Shown here one piece after another: positions 26,301 through 34,048 of a DNA stretch of 64,000 bases (within the stretch, counting starts at the first letter, position 1; the number at the start of each line of letters is the position of its first letter). The DNA lies in assembly GCA_965223165.1 (NCBI GenBank), contig CBDCVQ010000006.1:1-64000 (forward strand), given 5' to 3'. This DNA is from JABDMH01 sp965223165 (GTDB taxonomy: Bacteria; Bacteroidota; Bacteroidia; Chitinophagales; Saprospiraceae). The notes beneath the pieces are model-generated. The model did not search any database and was not told the origin of the DNA. It was given only the letters and a program-made list of their open reading frames with translations. A program made the position numbers and the translations under genes.

Positions 26301-27552
26301 CCACGTCAACCTACCCCAGACCCTGAGCGGACACGGCTACACATTTACTTGGAACTTTGATGCGGCCGGACGAAAGTGGGAGAAGACCGTAGCCGGTCCG
26401 GATGAATCGGTCACGTACAAGTATCTCAACGGTATCGTCTATCGCAACGATGAGCTTCAAGGTATCTACCACGAAGACGGCCGCGTGATACAGGACACGG
26501 CCGGCAACTGGGTCCATGAGTTTCACCTCAAGGATCACCTGGGCAATGTGCGGGTCGTCTTCAGCGACCGCAACCTGGATGGTAATCTGACCCTCAGCCA
26601 GGACAATCAGGAGCTGGTGCAGGAGACGCACTACTATCCCTTTGGCATGGCGTTTGACGGGCTTTGGTTTTCTCACCCCGATAGTCTAAATTCGGAGCGA
26701 TATCTTTACAACGGTAAAGAGCAGCAGACGGATTCTTTTGACATCGATGCCGACGGGATTGGAGACTTTACATTGGGTTGGTACGATTATGGCGCCCGAT
26801 TCTATGATCCAGCAATAGGCAGGTTTACTGGGGTGGATGTGTTAGCGGATGCTCAAGCCAACGTTACCTTTAGTCCTTATACCTATGTCTGGAATAATCC
26901 AATCAATGCGATAGACCCAGATGGACGGAATGGCATACTGCTTGGCTCGGGAACGGAGGACGATCCTTATACAGTAAAGGCAAACTATTATGTTGTAAAA
27001 GGATCACTTAGTGAGGATGAACTTTCGACTTTGCAGACTGCAATAGGTGACTACAATAGTTCTAAGGGAGATCTGAAGTTCAAGTTATCAATTGTAGAAG
27101 TAGATAGTAAAGCAGATGCTCAAGCAAAAATATTTGGAGATGACATGTTTGAAGATGAAACCGGTGAGGCTCGATCCTATGGTAATTTGGTGACAGCAGA
27201 TGGCGGTTCAAGTGATGATGCTTTGGGCTCGGCTACGACACAGGGCATTGCAATTGCGAGCGACCGAATAGGCACATTAGCATCAGAAGCTGATTTATCA
27301 AAAAATCAAACTAATGCTGTTAGAAAGAGTGTCTGGACTCATGAAATTGGGCACAATTTGGGTCTTGATCACAGTGATAACACGAAGACTATGAACCAAG
27401 TAAACATAGGGTTAACGAGGAGTCAAATTGGAGCTAATACAACTGCAACTATGAGTCTACCGAAGCTTGACAAAAGGACCTCAAGGATCATATTGAGCAA
27501 GGCAGGAAACCGAGCCCTTGGGGATCCTGGTATATTTAGACCAAAGCGATGA
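20332..27552 (+). CDS. RHS-repeat polymorphic toxin with C-terminal metzincin-like protease
   Basis: 2406 residues. The signal peptide ends at about residue 23 (QMWGQQ). An N-terminal domain typical of Bacteroidota RHS proteins has GVRVDEVATWVGLGWSLNAGG. Many YD repeats form the RHS shell (about 1010-2150). An acidic insertion (about 1545-1840) carries near-duplicate segments. The RHS core (LKDHLGNVRVVF, YYPFGM, GWYDYGARFYDPAIGRFTGVD, NPINAIDPDGRNG) ends near 2200. The variable tip (about 2200-2406) contains HEIGHNLGLDH (residues 2337-2347), the HExxHxxGxxH zinc site, followed by TMN, a possible Met-turn. I infer a toxic zinc protease released from the RHS cocoon. The stop overlaps the start of the lipoprotein gene at 27549 by 4 bp. 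There is no T9SS tail, so the export route is unclear. Confidence 0.9.
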   Translation: MANMKGIYASLLIVGLCAQMWGQQTDPTFKVDLPPTPEAAAMEEYTSVPVDMSTGIPNVSVPIFTVVGKGISVPISLSYHGGGVRVDEVATWVGLGWSLNAGGMITRRVKGAPDEDSSFGFLAQAGNIPNLEDLDYTIEEFEAIDNMGNKTLDGEADLFSYSFAGYSGKFFFDADGGVHCIPHNNLKIEYTSGLMSFTITTPQGHEYLFSTLETSPGTVGLGGLGSTSYSNAVATSWCLTKITNLANLDEITFEYTDYRAQYATDYFETHEYRGSILSNCDDYIPAHTFNWGINLKTDYGKDLSKITSDLYTVEFINAGSRRDLNMISGDHRLDRIVVKNPSDEIVKEFKLEQDFWQASSGTVNPWGSINPMVGTDARYRMYLQSVQEVGYDGTSKPPYTFDYDQGSSLPARLSLSQDHWGYYNGASNSYLTPDLEEIPFVTLQGADRSPDENYSKRGALIRLTYPTGGYTTFEYEAHTAGRCATVHTVEKKSSSVYSGRAVDPKQMEEAIKHFSISQSQPITISWIINLAGQGAEGEVLLYKLANYPGGPYEQRFIHNTPGWHEGKVNPQSLNTYQAGDYVLVARAKNGLHVEGMGSFAEIRVDYSGTVVSMTESQTVGGIRVRRMFFEDGSGPDIEKIYDYDTKSSTMCDAYSSGVTFGTPTYRSDFVKQVEVQFPFPSNSNNSPICPLLECSVVKLSSSSVHNLFASSGALVLYESVIEYTTEESGQSSVQNDYLINRNISAENLSNTPNFAYAQAIERFKNFTDLSWHGSILLRSTLGGAGGGVKETVYTYDFDQHRYQQTNYSVTTLFQRTCYLLGEVQCDDTPEDEFNYLGQYPRFRFAADTFWASEVGLYDSVENRIIGDLESFIDCAGICIWHSDGSQPTLFAENFTHLVTYEERSLYSDYGQNFTITQFITSKDDFITEFNSPSSSHSIYEDSLVEYKPCYYATPNASYLVAPQYVLYPYAITSYRYETGWPRLDQKRETYTGENGGTVIKTTDYTYNSDLLVSTESFVNSDGRTYTTQYKYPAEAGMSCMLTANMFGVPIEVNLLVGGRQVQGKRQLYTCSTPIAPAELYHWQGSFWDHQGTFGGHDADGYPSTFVSGEGYPTTSFGWDNGRLTSKVYSDFSWSYKYEDKDPMRVTEFVNIDGIAATYEYDGVQRLTNSRTRDGGISTSISYSLGAGSNAITTSVNYQGAGTRATTKSFDDLGRYLSTLSLGYDPLTGRDVLTDEVTYDPGGRHKTKTHIHEALTTMEYDLTPLNRLKLETLPDGSTISYQHFAEGNHYNTRRTDENGHMTQTFTDMLDRVTKVIDPDNNSTIYQYDDYGNVSMITTPAGQQYANVYDHRNLMTSKTVPGGGTSTYQYDDKERVTSMTDGAGRTTTYAYDEHDRIISTSYEGAVHSTTYGSGVAVDKVASESAGGFNGGGSSYSYDYDEYGRPKSTTISMPSGGSDMIKSTFDMADQLLTEDKQHPGIHVVKKYRYDGWGRQNSIKMQVEDSEEVTVASMLYNFRDQMVLKAVGGLQKQDFKYHETRGWLMQINDPLEEHDFPLLCDGLPPTTTPDPPGPDTSILETVQMDLEEILNARCYVEINVDGYETCTIKDCPDLGCTAQELADQQVSFQLILDTMRSTWSEPRILPCGPGETEVSVIRKDTLLLPFTIYRVRLCDNSERYVLGQVLDLLTGSYEIVQELIITNPLQKIKVEMEGVSLYLRLEEVLTYVLDGEELVIGDYINCGEETCVQVPPECNNQEVAAQEQLVEDLKAAAEQLDLSTLTYPVQLYRVDLCGGASLYVLEDELTYLEGTPYTTRDTVIFDTEEEEKEVEIDQQTELDLKDLLYMKFFYDPGNYGGAAQKNGNISAMEWQIFGRPRMAYGLNYDVLDRLTNATYHEISMGQQTSDDKYGVPSITYDPDGNILTLNRNGLLGICVNGAVEYGPIDQLTYAYGGNRLTSVSDGATENGFYQGGGYSYDGVGNMTSDPKGLDLTYNHVNLPQTLSGHGYTFTWNFDAAGRKWEKTVAGPDESVTYKYLNGIVYRNDELQGIYHEDGRVIQDTAGNWVHEFHLKDHLGNVRVVFSDRNLDGNLTLSQDNQELVQETHYYPFGMAFDGLWFSHPDSLNSERYLYNGKEQQTDSFDIDADGIGDFTLGWYDYGARFYDPAIGRFTGVDVLADAQANVTFSPYTYVWNNPINAIDPDGRNGILLGSGTEDDPYTVKANYYVVKGSLSEDELSTLQTAIGDYNSSKGDLKFKLSIVEVDSKADAQAKIFGDDMFEDETGEARSYGNLVTADGGSSDDALGSATTQGIAIASDRIGTLASEADLSKNQTNAVRKSVWTHEIGHNLGLDHSDNTKTMNQVNIGLTRSQIGANTTATMSLPKLDKRTSRIILSKAGNRALGDPGIFRPKR

Positions 27553-28082
27553 CTAGAGTTGGAGTCATAGTAGCATTTTTCGCCTTTGTTTCATGTCACG
27601 ACCGAGGTAACATCATGGCTAAATATGTCATAGTTATAAAGGGTGATGAATTCAATCGAATGAGGGAAAGCATGATGGATAGCAGTATTGTCAGCATCGA
27701 TTATGAACTAAACGAATACATTTTTAGGGATAGACAACTCTCCTTAAATGATCTTTATAGACAAATCCAATTGGAAAAGAATGAAGTTATACTACTCAGC
27801 TCAAATACTGTCAATTGGGACAAGTCGATAAAGGAGTTTTTAAATGAGGATATATTTCATACGATCGGATTACAGAATCTGAAAACTGTCGAAAACTTGG
27901 AACAATTTAAAGAAATCGATGGCGATTATCTGTTTGCTAGATCATGTGAAGTGCAGTCAGTCGTGGCTAGGATTAAAAACACTCCTGAAAATCGACTTTA
28001 CTTAAGTCCAAGTGTCCGGTTATCAGAAGGGGTGGATTTCATCAAAGTCTATTTTGTAAAGTCCATCAGCTGCCGAGATTGA
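27549..28082 (+). CDS. Small lipoprotein, probable immunity protein to the RHS protease
   Basis: 177 residues. It starts inside the RHS stop codon (ATGA overlap). MTRVGVIVAFFAFVSC ends in a lipobox-like FVSC, so mature Cys16 would be lipidated and the protein tethered to a membrane facing the periplasm or outside. The remainder is charged and shows no family I recognise. Position, overlap and small size are what is expected of a cognate immunity protein. A lipoprotein location would fit a toxin acting outside the cytoplasm. Codon use is AT-richer than the RHS shell, like the toxin tip. Confidence 0.7.
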   Translation: MTRVGVIVAFFAFVSCHDRGNIMAKYVIVIKGDEFNRMRESMMDSSIVSIDYELNEYIFRDRQLSLNDLYRQIQLEKNEVILLSSNTVNWDKSIKEFLNEDIFHTIGLQNLKTVENLEQFKEIDGDYLFARSCEVQSVVARIKNTPENRLYLSPSVRLSEGVDFIKVYFVKSISCRD

Positions 28083-28251
28083 CTTCATAGAGCTGCTAGG
28101 TGTGCTTTGAAATCGGTCAATAGCACGTGACTTTGGTAGATGGCCGCAGTCAAGATTCGCCCGGTATGATGCTCGCTGGAAGTAGTTGGTCATGGAGATG
28201 GATGGGCTCCACCCGCTGTGCGAAGTGTTCGTCCACATCCCCCCACGATCT

Positions 28252-28272
28252 TTTGAAGTTTGCAACTTCAAA
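28252..28272. repeat. Dispersed palindrome (copy 1)
   Basis: Contains TTGAAGTTTGCAACTTCAA, a near-perfect palindrome preceded by CGAAGTGTTCG about 30 bp upstream. Other copies are at 40045 and 40936. It looks like a small REP-type element. Confidence 0.7.
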
Positions 28273-28377
28273 GACATGTGCAATGTCAGGGGCATGCGAA
28301 GTGTCAGTCGATGGCAAGCTGCAAGTGAGTGGTGGCTCAACCTGTGTGACTTGTGGATGTCATGCCAATGGTTCAAC

Positions 28378-28545
28378 GAGTACAGCTTAAAAGACGATGT
28401 AGGCAATACCAGAGTCGATAGAAACGGCTGTGTCAATGATACCTCCGAAGTGCCAAGCGAGGCCCAGTATTATCCCTTCGGCATGAAGATGGATGGTCCT
28501 GGGAATAGCGAAAGCGACACACTGCAGCCTTATCTTTATAATGAT
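28378..28545 (+). pseudogene. RHS core fragment
   Basis: In-frame EYSLKDDVGNTRVDRNG, then EAQYYPFGMKMDGP and LQPYLYND match the RHS core of the gene at 20332 (FHLKDHLGNVRVVFSD, THYYPFGMAFDG, RYLYNGKEQQ). The rest of the 157-codon frame around it (28186-28659) has no match. It is an isolated stump of a second RHS gene or of a displaced tip. The stretch 28083-28377 holds only the small palindrome. Confidence 0.75.
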
Positions 28546-28657
28546 GAGCGAACGATTCCCGACGAACTAGTCGGGACAAAGGTCCGGGGTAAGCGTCCGG
28601 CCGTCAGGGTCTTATTGGATGAGAGGATAGCTGAAGTCTTAAGGTTGAAAGTCTACT

Positions 28658-28930
28658 GAAAGGCGAAGTTCTTATCGGGAATGAGTTGATGGATTTTATT
28701 GATGGGATGGCGGTCGACCCGCTTGATGATTTGCTGAATGACCATTTGAGGATCGTGTCCATGTTGTAAGCTGGTGGCAATAATGGAGTATATTACGGCA
28801 GCGACTTTGGCGGCCTGATGAGAGCCACAGAACAGATAATTCTTTCGGCCCAGTGCAAAGGGGCGGATCTATTCTGAAGCAGATTAGTATCTAGCTTGAG
28901 GACGCTATCACCTAAAAACCGGCTTAGGGC
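28658..28930 (-). pseudogene. IS66 TnpC C-terminal remnant (copy A)
   Basis: The minus strand encodes GRKNYLFCGSHQAAKVAAVIYSIIA, GHDPQMVIQQIIKRVDRHPINKIHQLIPDKNF, matching the C-terminus of the IS66 transposase at 37325 (GRKNYLFAGSHNGARMAAIFYSFFA). A base is missing near the IRP motif relative to copy B at 32547. No inverted repeats or other IS66 genes accompany it. Confidence 0.8.
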
Positions 28931-28935
28931 GATGC

Positions 28936-29128
28936 CATGTACAACTCGCCGGTCCCTGCGCTCACACCGTCCCGGCCCGCGGCTCGACGATATGGCCTCT
29001 GCGACCTATGCGTTTTCCTCGTGGGACCTACTCCTGCTCATCCTGTAGATCCTCCAAATTCTGATTCAGACAATTTTTGCGTGAGAAAGCCCCGCCCCCT
29101 GCGTCCCTCGGAACGCCGGGGGTGTACC
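28936..29128. repeat. Dispersed GC-rich repeat element (copy 1)
   Basis: A block with core GGCCCGCGGCTCGACGAT followed by CTCTGCG..CCTCGTGGGACCT, then ATCCTG repeats ending CTGATTCAGACAA and a tail CTGCGTCCCTCGGAACGCC. Copies occur at 32822, 32956, 37121, 41048, 41940 and 42140. They lie only between genes or fragments in this accessory region. Confidence 0.85.
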
Positions 29129-29135
29129 TGGATGG

Positions 29136-29838
29136 ATGGCATCTAGAGAGGGGTTGATCCGCTATCAGGACAATTCCTTTGTCCGCATTCCGGGCAATGA
29201 AGATCGCATCGATAAGATTCTCGTGGGACCGGGTGGAAGCGTGTGGACGTTGCCCTCCGGTGATGCCTACGCGGTGTGGACTGCTGAGACCGGGTGGCAG
29301 ACGTATGAGGAGCGATACCCCTTTAGTTTTCAAGACTTCGTGGGTGTTGGCCTGACCAGTGATACTGCGTTTTGGAGCACCCGCCATGCGCTTTATCGGG
29401 ATGACCGTCGGGCGGACACTGCGGAGATCATCTCGTTTGCCGATTTAGGATTTGAAGGTGGTAACCCCTTGGTACGACAGATGCTCGTCGATCAGCAGGA
29501 CCGCATCTGGTTGGGCTGGAGATTTTGACTTCTTACTCGTAGCGGACACGCGCGCCACCGTCTCCACGCGCGATGCGACGCTGGTGGGAGCGCTGCACGT
29601 CTATCCCAACCCCGCATCGGACCAGATAACAATACGATTGCCCGATGATCTGCTGGGCTCAGCAGGAGCCATCCACGCACAACTGACAAATGTACTTGGC
29701 GAAGTTATGCTCCATGGCGACCTAATCGAAGCTCGTGGGGACTATGCCATACCCGTAGATCAGCTTCCCTCGGGGGCCTACTTTCTACATCTCTGGCAGG
29801 GTAAGCACAGCTGGCTCGGTAAGGTCCAGGTACGATAA
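29136..29838 (+). pseudogene. Frameshifted fragment: propeller blades plus T9SS domain (copy A)
   Basis: Nearly identical to the intact frame at 33175-33876. It lacks a signal peptide and starts inside the dispersed repeat, so it is the 3' end of a larger secreted propeller protein. Blade-like sequence (GLIRYQDNSFVRIPGNEDRI, VWTLPSGDAYAVW) leads to a T9SS domain (LHVYPNPASDQITIRLPDDL, QLPSGAYFLHLWQGKHSWLGKVQVR). An extra G in GGG at 29513-29515 shifts the frame (IWLGWRF-stop instead of IWLAGDFDF). It stands directly upstream of toxin gene 1, as copy B does for toxin 2. Confidence 0.8.
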
Positions 29839-30014
29839 GTATGCATCCAACCATGATAACCGAGAACCATCTCAAACCAGTGAAAATGTTTCAAATAATT
29901 CACCTGGAAATCGGTCTTCCGGGGCAGTTATCCAGGCCTGTGTGCCCATGCCTTGGTAGGATCTCCAAATCATAAGAAATGCGGTTCTCCCTACACTTTC
30001 AAAAATCATATACC

Positions 30015-31937
30015 ATGAAGAAGAGCCTTCGCCTGTTCATTGCCCTGTTACTGCTCTACTTTGGATATCAGGCCAGTTTTGCCCAGAATTATATCCGTCT
30101 GACCGATGCGTCGGGATTGGAACCCACCGCCAGTCAGCTGGCAGAGCTGGAGGCGGCAGCCGATTCTTTGGTGGCCGCTTTGCCTGCGGAATTTCAAGCT
30201 GATTTTAAGGTCTTTGACTTTGGCTTTTATCTGCACAATGAAGTCTTCCAGGGAGGATTTCCAGCTGTGTTTGAGCAAGCGATTGCGGAGGCGGCGTCGC
30301 AGAGTACGTACTATTTGCTGTTTGGGCGGCAGACGGATGAGACTGAGGTTGGTTTGAAGTTCTGGATTGATTTACAGTTGCCGGATGTACTTCCAAACGG
30401 TTGTATTCCAGATTTCCAAAGTGACGCAACACAATTGGTTCAGTCACAGATCGAGCGGACATGGGATGAAGCAGGACGAAGCCAGGCGGCCTTGATAGGT
30501 ACTTTGATATCGGGAATGGGAGAACTCGCAACGTATTTGGACAGGGCGATATCCTGTTGCGGAGGTGGTGGGAGTGCCAGCCATTGCTTGGAGTGTGGCG
30601 ATAGTAAAAACATCGTAGCTAAGCTGTTGTCCTTGGGCTTTCTGGAAGAGGCAATTAGTGGCCTAAAAAGTGACAACGGCAGTAGTGCTGATATCGCTGA
30701 GATCGTAGATCACGCGAATCTGATCTTTACGGTGAATCATCTCACCGACGTACGGATCACCGATAGCTATATACAGCAGATAGCAGTTTATCAAGCTCAA
30801 GGACTTTCGATCAGGATATATATAACCAGTGACGAGCATTTATGTGATGGTGTCTTCCAGACAATCCAGGACGAGGTCAATTCCGGCGTGGCCGACGTCG
30901 TTTTTTGGCACCACATACATGCTGGAACTTCTGCTGTTGGGGACGAGAGGCTTTTTAGTAGGGTAGTTCTTTCATCAGATGGACAGGCTCGTAATAGTGT
31001 GCGGAAGCGATCATTGGGTCCAGACCCCGTCACTGCCATTATAGGTGCATTAGGATCCGCCTTTGCCGATGCGATGATACAAGCAACTGTCATCTACTTT
31101 GTTGACGATGACGTGGAGAAAGGGGATTTCGGGGCCGCATGGAGCAAAGTCAATTATGGCTCTGTCCTATGGTCCGGATTCACAGGGATGTTCGTCATTA
31201 GTTCAAAGGCTCTTGTCGTTGCTAAGGCGGTTGGTGCCGCCTCTGCCGAGGTATATTACAACGTCCTCGTTTTACCAGATTACGACATCCAAACTGCCGC
31301 GTATGATTTCGTACGAGTTTTTGTATCGGAAATTATTGGCCAAGTGGTTGGAACTGCTCTGGGTAATAAATTGAAGAATGTTGACATTAACTACCTCTCA
31401 ATCCGGGCCTATGGCAAGTTGAGTTCAATCCTAGGCAAGCCATTGGGTAAGCTTAGAGCAAGGTATTTTGGCGTTGATCCGAAATTCAAGGAGGCAGATG
31501 AAGCAAAAGGTATCTTGGTAGATGGTGTATATCGGCTGAATCCAGTGAGCGACGATGTCATGGACTTGGTGATTTCTGCTGACGGCATAGTGAAGTTTAG
31601 AGCTGACCATCCTCATCTGGCGGATCGGACGTTGCACGGGAATTATATGTATGTTGTGGATGATTTGGACCGAATTGTGGTGGGCACGAGAGCAAGAGGT
31701 GTGCTGCCCTTCGACGGGGGGGCTTCACATCCGACCCTGTTAGGGGGCGTCGATCCAAGAGCAACTGGTGCAGGCATGATCGAATTCAAGAATGGAAGAA
31801 TTTTTCGTGTGGACAACGCTTCGGGCCATTTCAAGCCTGACGAAAAGTCACTAGGGTATGTTGAATACTTGATGAGAGGGGCGTTCGACGGGAAATCATT
31901 CGCAGATGACTTTAGAGGATTTGTAACTTTTAATTAG
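30015..31937 (+). CDS. Secreted polymorphic toxin 1 with shared N-terminal domain
   Basis: 640 residues from the Met at 30015 (an in-frame Met at 29979 would add 12 polar residues before the signal). The signal peptide MKKSLRLFIALLLLYFGYQA is almost identical to that of the protein at 34049. The following about 100 residues (VFDFGFYLHNEVFQGGFPAVFEQAI) are homologous in the two proteins; I know no family for this domain. A Cys-rich patch (ISCCGGGGSASHCLEC), a middle hydrophobic region (about 370-430) and a variable C-terminus follow. The C-terminus (about 500-640: HPTLLGGVDPRATGAGMIEF, NASGHFKPDEKSLGYVEYL) looks like a toxin tip of unknown activity. Five bp later lies a small gene whose relative at 40207 is joined to a relic of the same tip, which supports the toxin-immunity reading. 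Confidence 0.75.
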   Translation: MKKSLRLFIALLLLYFGYQASFAQNYIRLTDASGLEPTASQLAELEAAADSLVAALPAEFQADFKVFDFGFYLHNEVFQGGFPAVFEQAIAEAASQSTYYLLFGRQTDETEVGLKFWIDLQLPDVLPNGCIPDFQSDATQLVQSQIERTWDEAGRSQAALIGTLISGMGELATYLDRAISCCGGGGSASHCLECGDSKNIVAKLLSLGFLEEAISGLKSDNGSSADIAEIVDHANLIFTVNHLTDVRITDSYIQQIAVYQAQGLSIRIYITSDEHLCDGVFQTIQDEVNSGVADVVFWHHIHAGTSAVGDERLFSRVVLSSDGQARNSVRKRSLGPDPVTAIIGALGSAFADAMIQATVIYFVDDDVEKGDFGAAWSKVNYGSVLWSGFTGMFVISSKALVVAKAVGAASAEVYYNVLVLPDYDIQTAAYDFVRVFVSEIIGQVVGTALGNKLKNVDINYLSIRAYGKLSSILGKPLGKLRARYFGVDPKFKEADEAKGILVDGVYRLNPVSDDVMDLVISADGIVKFRADHPHLADRTLHGNYMYVVDDLDRIVVGTRARGVLPFDGGASHPTLLGGVDPRATGAGMIEFKNGRIFRVDNASGHFKPDEKSLGYVEYLMRGAFDGKSFADDFRGFVTFN

Positions 31938-31942
31938 GGTGT

Positions 31943-32350
31943 ATGGATTCATTGGATCAAAAACGCTGGATATTCTACCCGTGGATAAAGGATCAGGAGC
32001 TGGACTATATGATACATCCTGCATTTGTTAGTGTCGCCTACGAACTTGGAGGTATCGGTGTTTCTTACTGCTTAGGTCAAGAAAATGATTGGCTGCAGAT
32101 TGCTATCAAGGAGCATATTATTCATGTCAGCGCATCGAATAACGGTATGTCTGTTTTGCCTGATCCACAATTTGTCTGGAACGAGTATGTGATGATATCA
32201 CACAAAGGCATCATTGCCGTGGTTAGCGGAATTGGCTGGCACTTTAAGAGGTCACAATACTATTATTATCTGCAAGGCCACAATAGACTGAAGAAGAAGA
32301 AATACTATCTACAGAGTGACTTGGTCTCACTTTATCGTGGAAGTCAGTGA
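31943..32350 (+). CDS. Probable immunity protein for toxin 1
   Basis: 135 residues, no signal. RWIFYPWIKDQELDYMIHPAFVSVAYELGGIGVSYC, DPQFVWNEYVMISHKG, VVSGIGWHFKRSQYYYYLQG. It is paralogous along its length to the protein at 40207. The W-YPW..HP...GIGWH pattern recalls a small DUF (possibly DUF6960) made of a helix and an SH3-like barrel; that assignment is from memory and unverified. It begins 5 bp after the toxin stop codon, so is co-translated with it. A cytosolic immunity protein implies that toxin 1 acts in the cytoplasm. Confidence 0.7.
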   Translation: MDSLDQKRWIFYPWIKDQELDYMIHPAFVSVAYELGGIGVSYCLGQENDWLQIAIKEHIIHVSASNNGMSVLPDPQFVWNEYVMISHKGIIAVVSGIGWHFKRSQYYYYLQGHNRLKKKKYYLQSDLVSLYRGSQ

Positions 32351-32546
32351 ATGTTCTATTCGCTTCGCTTCCTGACACTCTGCATACCTCATTTTCTGGA
32401 TGATCGGTAGTGGCACGTAGTTAAAAGGTTACGCTAAATGAAGCCTCCAAATTAGGGTAGGCATTTCAGGATTGGTGTAAGTGGCCGGCCGTCAGGGTCT
32501 CCTTGGATGGGCTGGTAGCCGACGCCTAGGGTTGACGGCTATTCAA

Positions 32547-32815
32547 AGTCGCAGTTCTCATCGGGAATGAGTTGATGGATTTTATTGACAGGGTGGGTCG
32601 ACGCGCTTGATGATTTGCTGAATGACCATTTCAGGATCGTGTCCATGTTGTAAGCTGGTGGCAATGATGGTGTATATTATGGCAGCGATTTTGGCGGCCT
32701 GATGAGAGCCACAGAACAGATGATTCTTTCGGCCCAGCGCAAAGGGGCGGATTTTATTCTGAAGCAGATTACTATCTAGCTGGAGGGCGCCATCACCTAA
32801 AAACCGGGTTAAGGG
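32547..32815 (-). pseudogene. IS66 TnpC C-terminal remnant (copy B)
   Basis: Encodes LTRFLGDGALQLDSNLLQNKIRPFALGRKNHLFCGSHQAAK, IIATSLQHGHDPEMVIQQIIKRVD on the minus strand, homologous to the end of the transposase at 37325 and nearly the same as copy A. A small deletion near GGGTGGGTCG alters its last codons. It forms the left edge of the duplicated block [IS66 remnant - repeat - T9SS fragment - toxin]. The gap 32351-32546 before it shows no gene. Confidence 0.8.
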
Positions 32816-32821
32816 GATGCC

Positions 32822-33168
32822 ATGTACAACTCGTCGGTCCCTGCGCTCGCACTGGCCCGGCCCGCGGCTCGACGATCTAGCTCTGCGATCTCTGCGCCTC
32901 CGCGTGGGACCTAATCCTGGCCATCCTGCAAATCCTGCTCTAGTCTGCCCAAAGCTCCATATGAAATCTATATCCAATGTGTAGCTCGCCGGTCCGTGCG
33001 CTCACACCGTCCCGGTCCGCGGCTCGACGATATGGCCTCTGCGACCTCTACGTTTCCTCGTGGGACCTAATTCTGCTCATCCTGCAGATCCTGCAAATTC
33101 TGATTCAGACAATTTTTGCGTGAGAAAGCCCCGCCCCCTGCGTCCCTCGGAACGCCGGGGGTGTACCC
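32822..33168. repeat. Dispersed GC-rich repeat element (two tandem copies)
   Basis: Two copies back to back (32822-32945 and 32956-33168), joined by GCTCCATATGAAATCTATAT. Both carry the CGCGGCTCGACGAT core and an ATCCTGCAAATCCTG tail. The second merges into the T9SS fragment at 33175. Confidence 0.85.
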
Positions 33169-33174
33169 GGATGG

Positions 33175-33876
33175 ATGGCATCTAGGGAGGGGTTGATCCG
33201 CTATCAGGACAATTCCTTTGTCCGCATTCCGGGCAATGAAGATCGCATCGATAAGATTCTCGTGGGACCGGATGGAAGCGTGTGGACGTTGCCCTCCGGT
33301 GATGCCTACGCGGTGTGGACTGCTGAGACCGGGTGGCAGACGTATGAGGAGCGATACCCCTTTAGTTTTCGAGACTTCGTGGGTGTTGGCCTGACCAGTG
33401 ATACTGCCTTTTGGAGCACCCGCCATGCGCTTTATCGGGATGACCGTCGGGCGGACACTGCGGAGATCATCCCATTTGCCGATTTAGGATTTGAAGGTGG
33501 TACTCCCTTGGTGCGACAGATGCTCGAAGATCAGCAGGACCGGATCTGGCTGGCTGGAGATTTTGACTTTTTGCTCGTGGTGGACACGCGCGCCACCGTC
33601 TCCACGCGCGATGCGACGCTGGTGGGAACGCTGCACGTCTATCCCAACCCCGCATCGGACCAGATAACAATACGATTGCCTGATGATCTGCTGGGCTCAG
33701 CGGGAGCCATCCGCGCACAACTGACCAATGTACTTGGCGAAGTCATGCTCCATGGCGACCTAATCGAGGCTCGCGGGGACTATGTGATACCCATACATCA
33801 GCTGCCCTCGGGCACCTACTTTCTAAATCTCCATCAGGGCAAGCGTAGGTGGCTCGGTAAGGTGCAGGTACGATAG
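33175..33876 (+). CDS. Truncated propeller / T9SS-domain protein (copy B, frame intact)
   Basis: 233 codons, open but without a signal peptide or an obvious ribosome site. Propeller-like repeats (about 1-130: LIRYQDNSFVRI, GSVWTLPSGDAYAVW, DRIWLAGDFDFLL) lead to a T9SS type A domain (about 150-233: LHVYPNPASDQITIRL, LTNVLGEVMLHGDLIE, LPSGTYFLNLHQGKRRWLGKVQVR). A T9SS domain without a signal peptide cannot be exported, so this is probably the 3' remnant of a larger gene whose 5' part was replaced by the dispersed repeat. Copy A at 29136 differs by a few substitutions and one indel. Confidence 0.6.
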   Translation: MASREGLIRYQDNSFVRIPGNEDRIDKILVGPDGSVWTLPSGDAYAVWTAETGWQTYEERYPFSFRDFVGVGLTSDTAFWSTRHALYRDDRRADTAEIIPFADLGFEGGTPLVRQMLEDQQDRIWLAGDFDFLLVVDTRATVSTRDATLVGTLHVYPNPASDQITIRLPDDLLGSAGAIRAQLTNVLGEVMLHGDLIEARGDYVIPIHQLPSGTYFLNLHQGKRRWLGKVQVR

Positions 33877-34048
33877 GCATCATCCTGGATAACAAGCAAA
33901 ATCGTCCCAAACCAGCGAATATGTTTAAAAAAAATCATCTGGCAATAGGTCTGTCTAGGCGGTTGTCCGGGCTGGTGTTCCAATGCCTTCATAGGATCTC
34001 TAACTCATACAAATGCGGTTCTCCCTACACTTTCAAAAATCATATACC

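Noticed and set aside
29028..29387. Minus-strand frames MAGAPKRSITGQANTHEV... at 29028 and 33067
   Set aside because: They are antisense to the T9SS fragments and their dispersed repeat, and exist twice only because that block is duplicated.
29860..30014. A 21-bp repeat array upstream of the two toxin genes (also 33880-34048)
   Set aside because: I looked for the CGAATnTTC motif at 21-bp spacing; only single loose matches were found, so the toxins are not claimed as part of the regulon.
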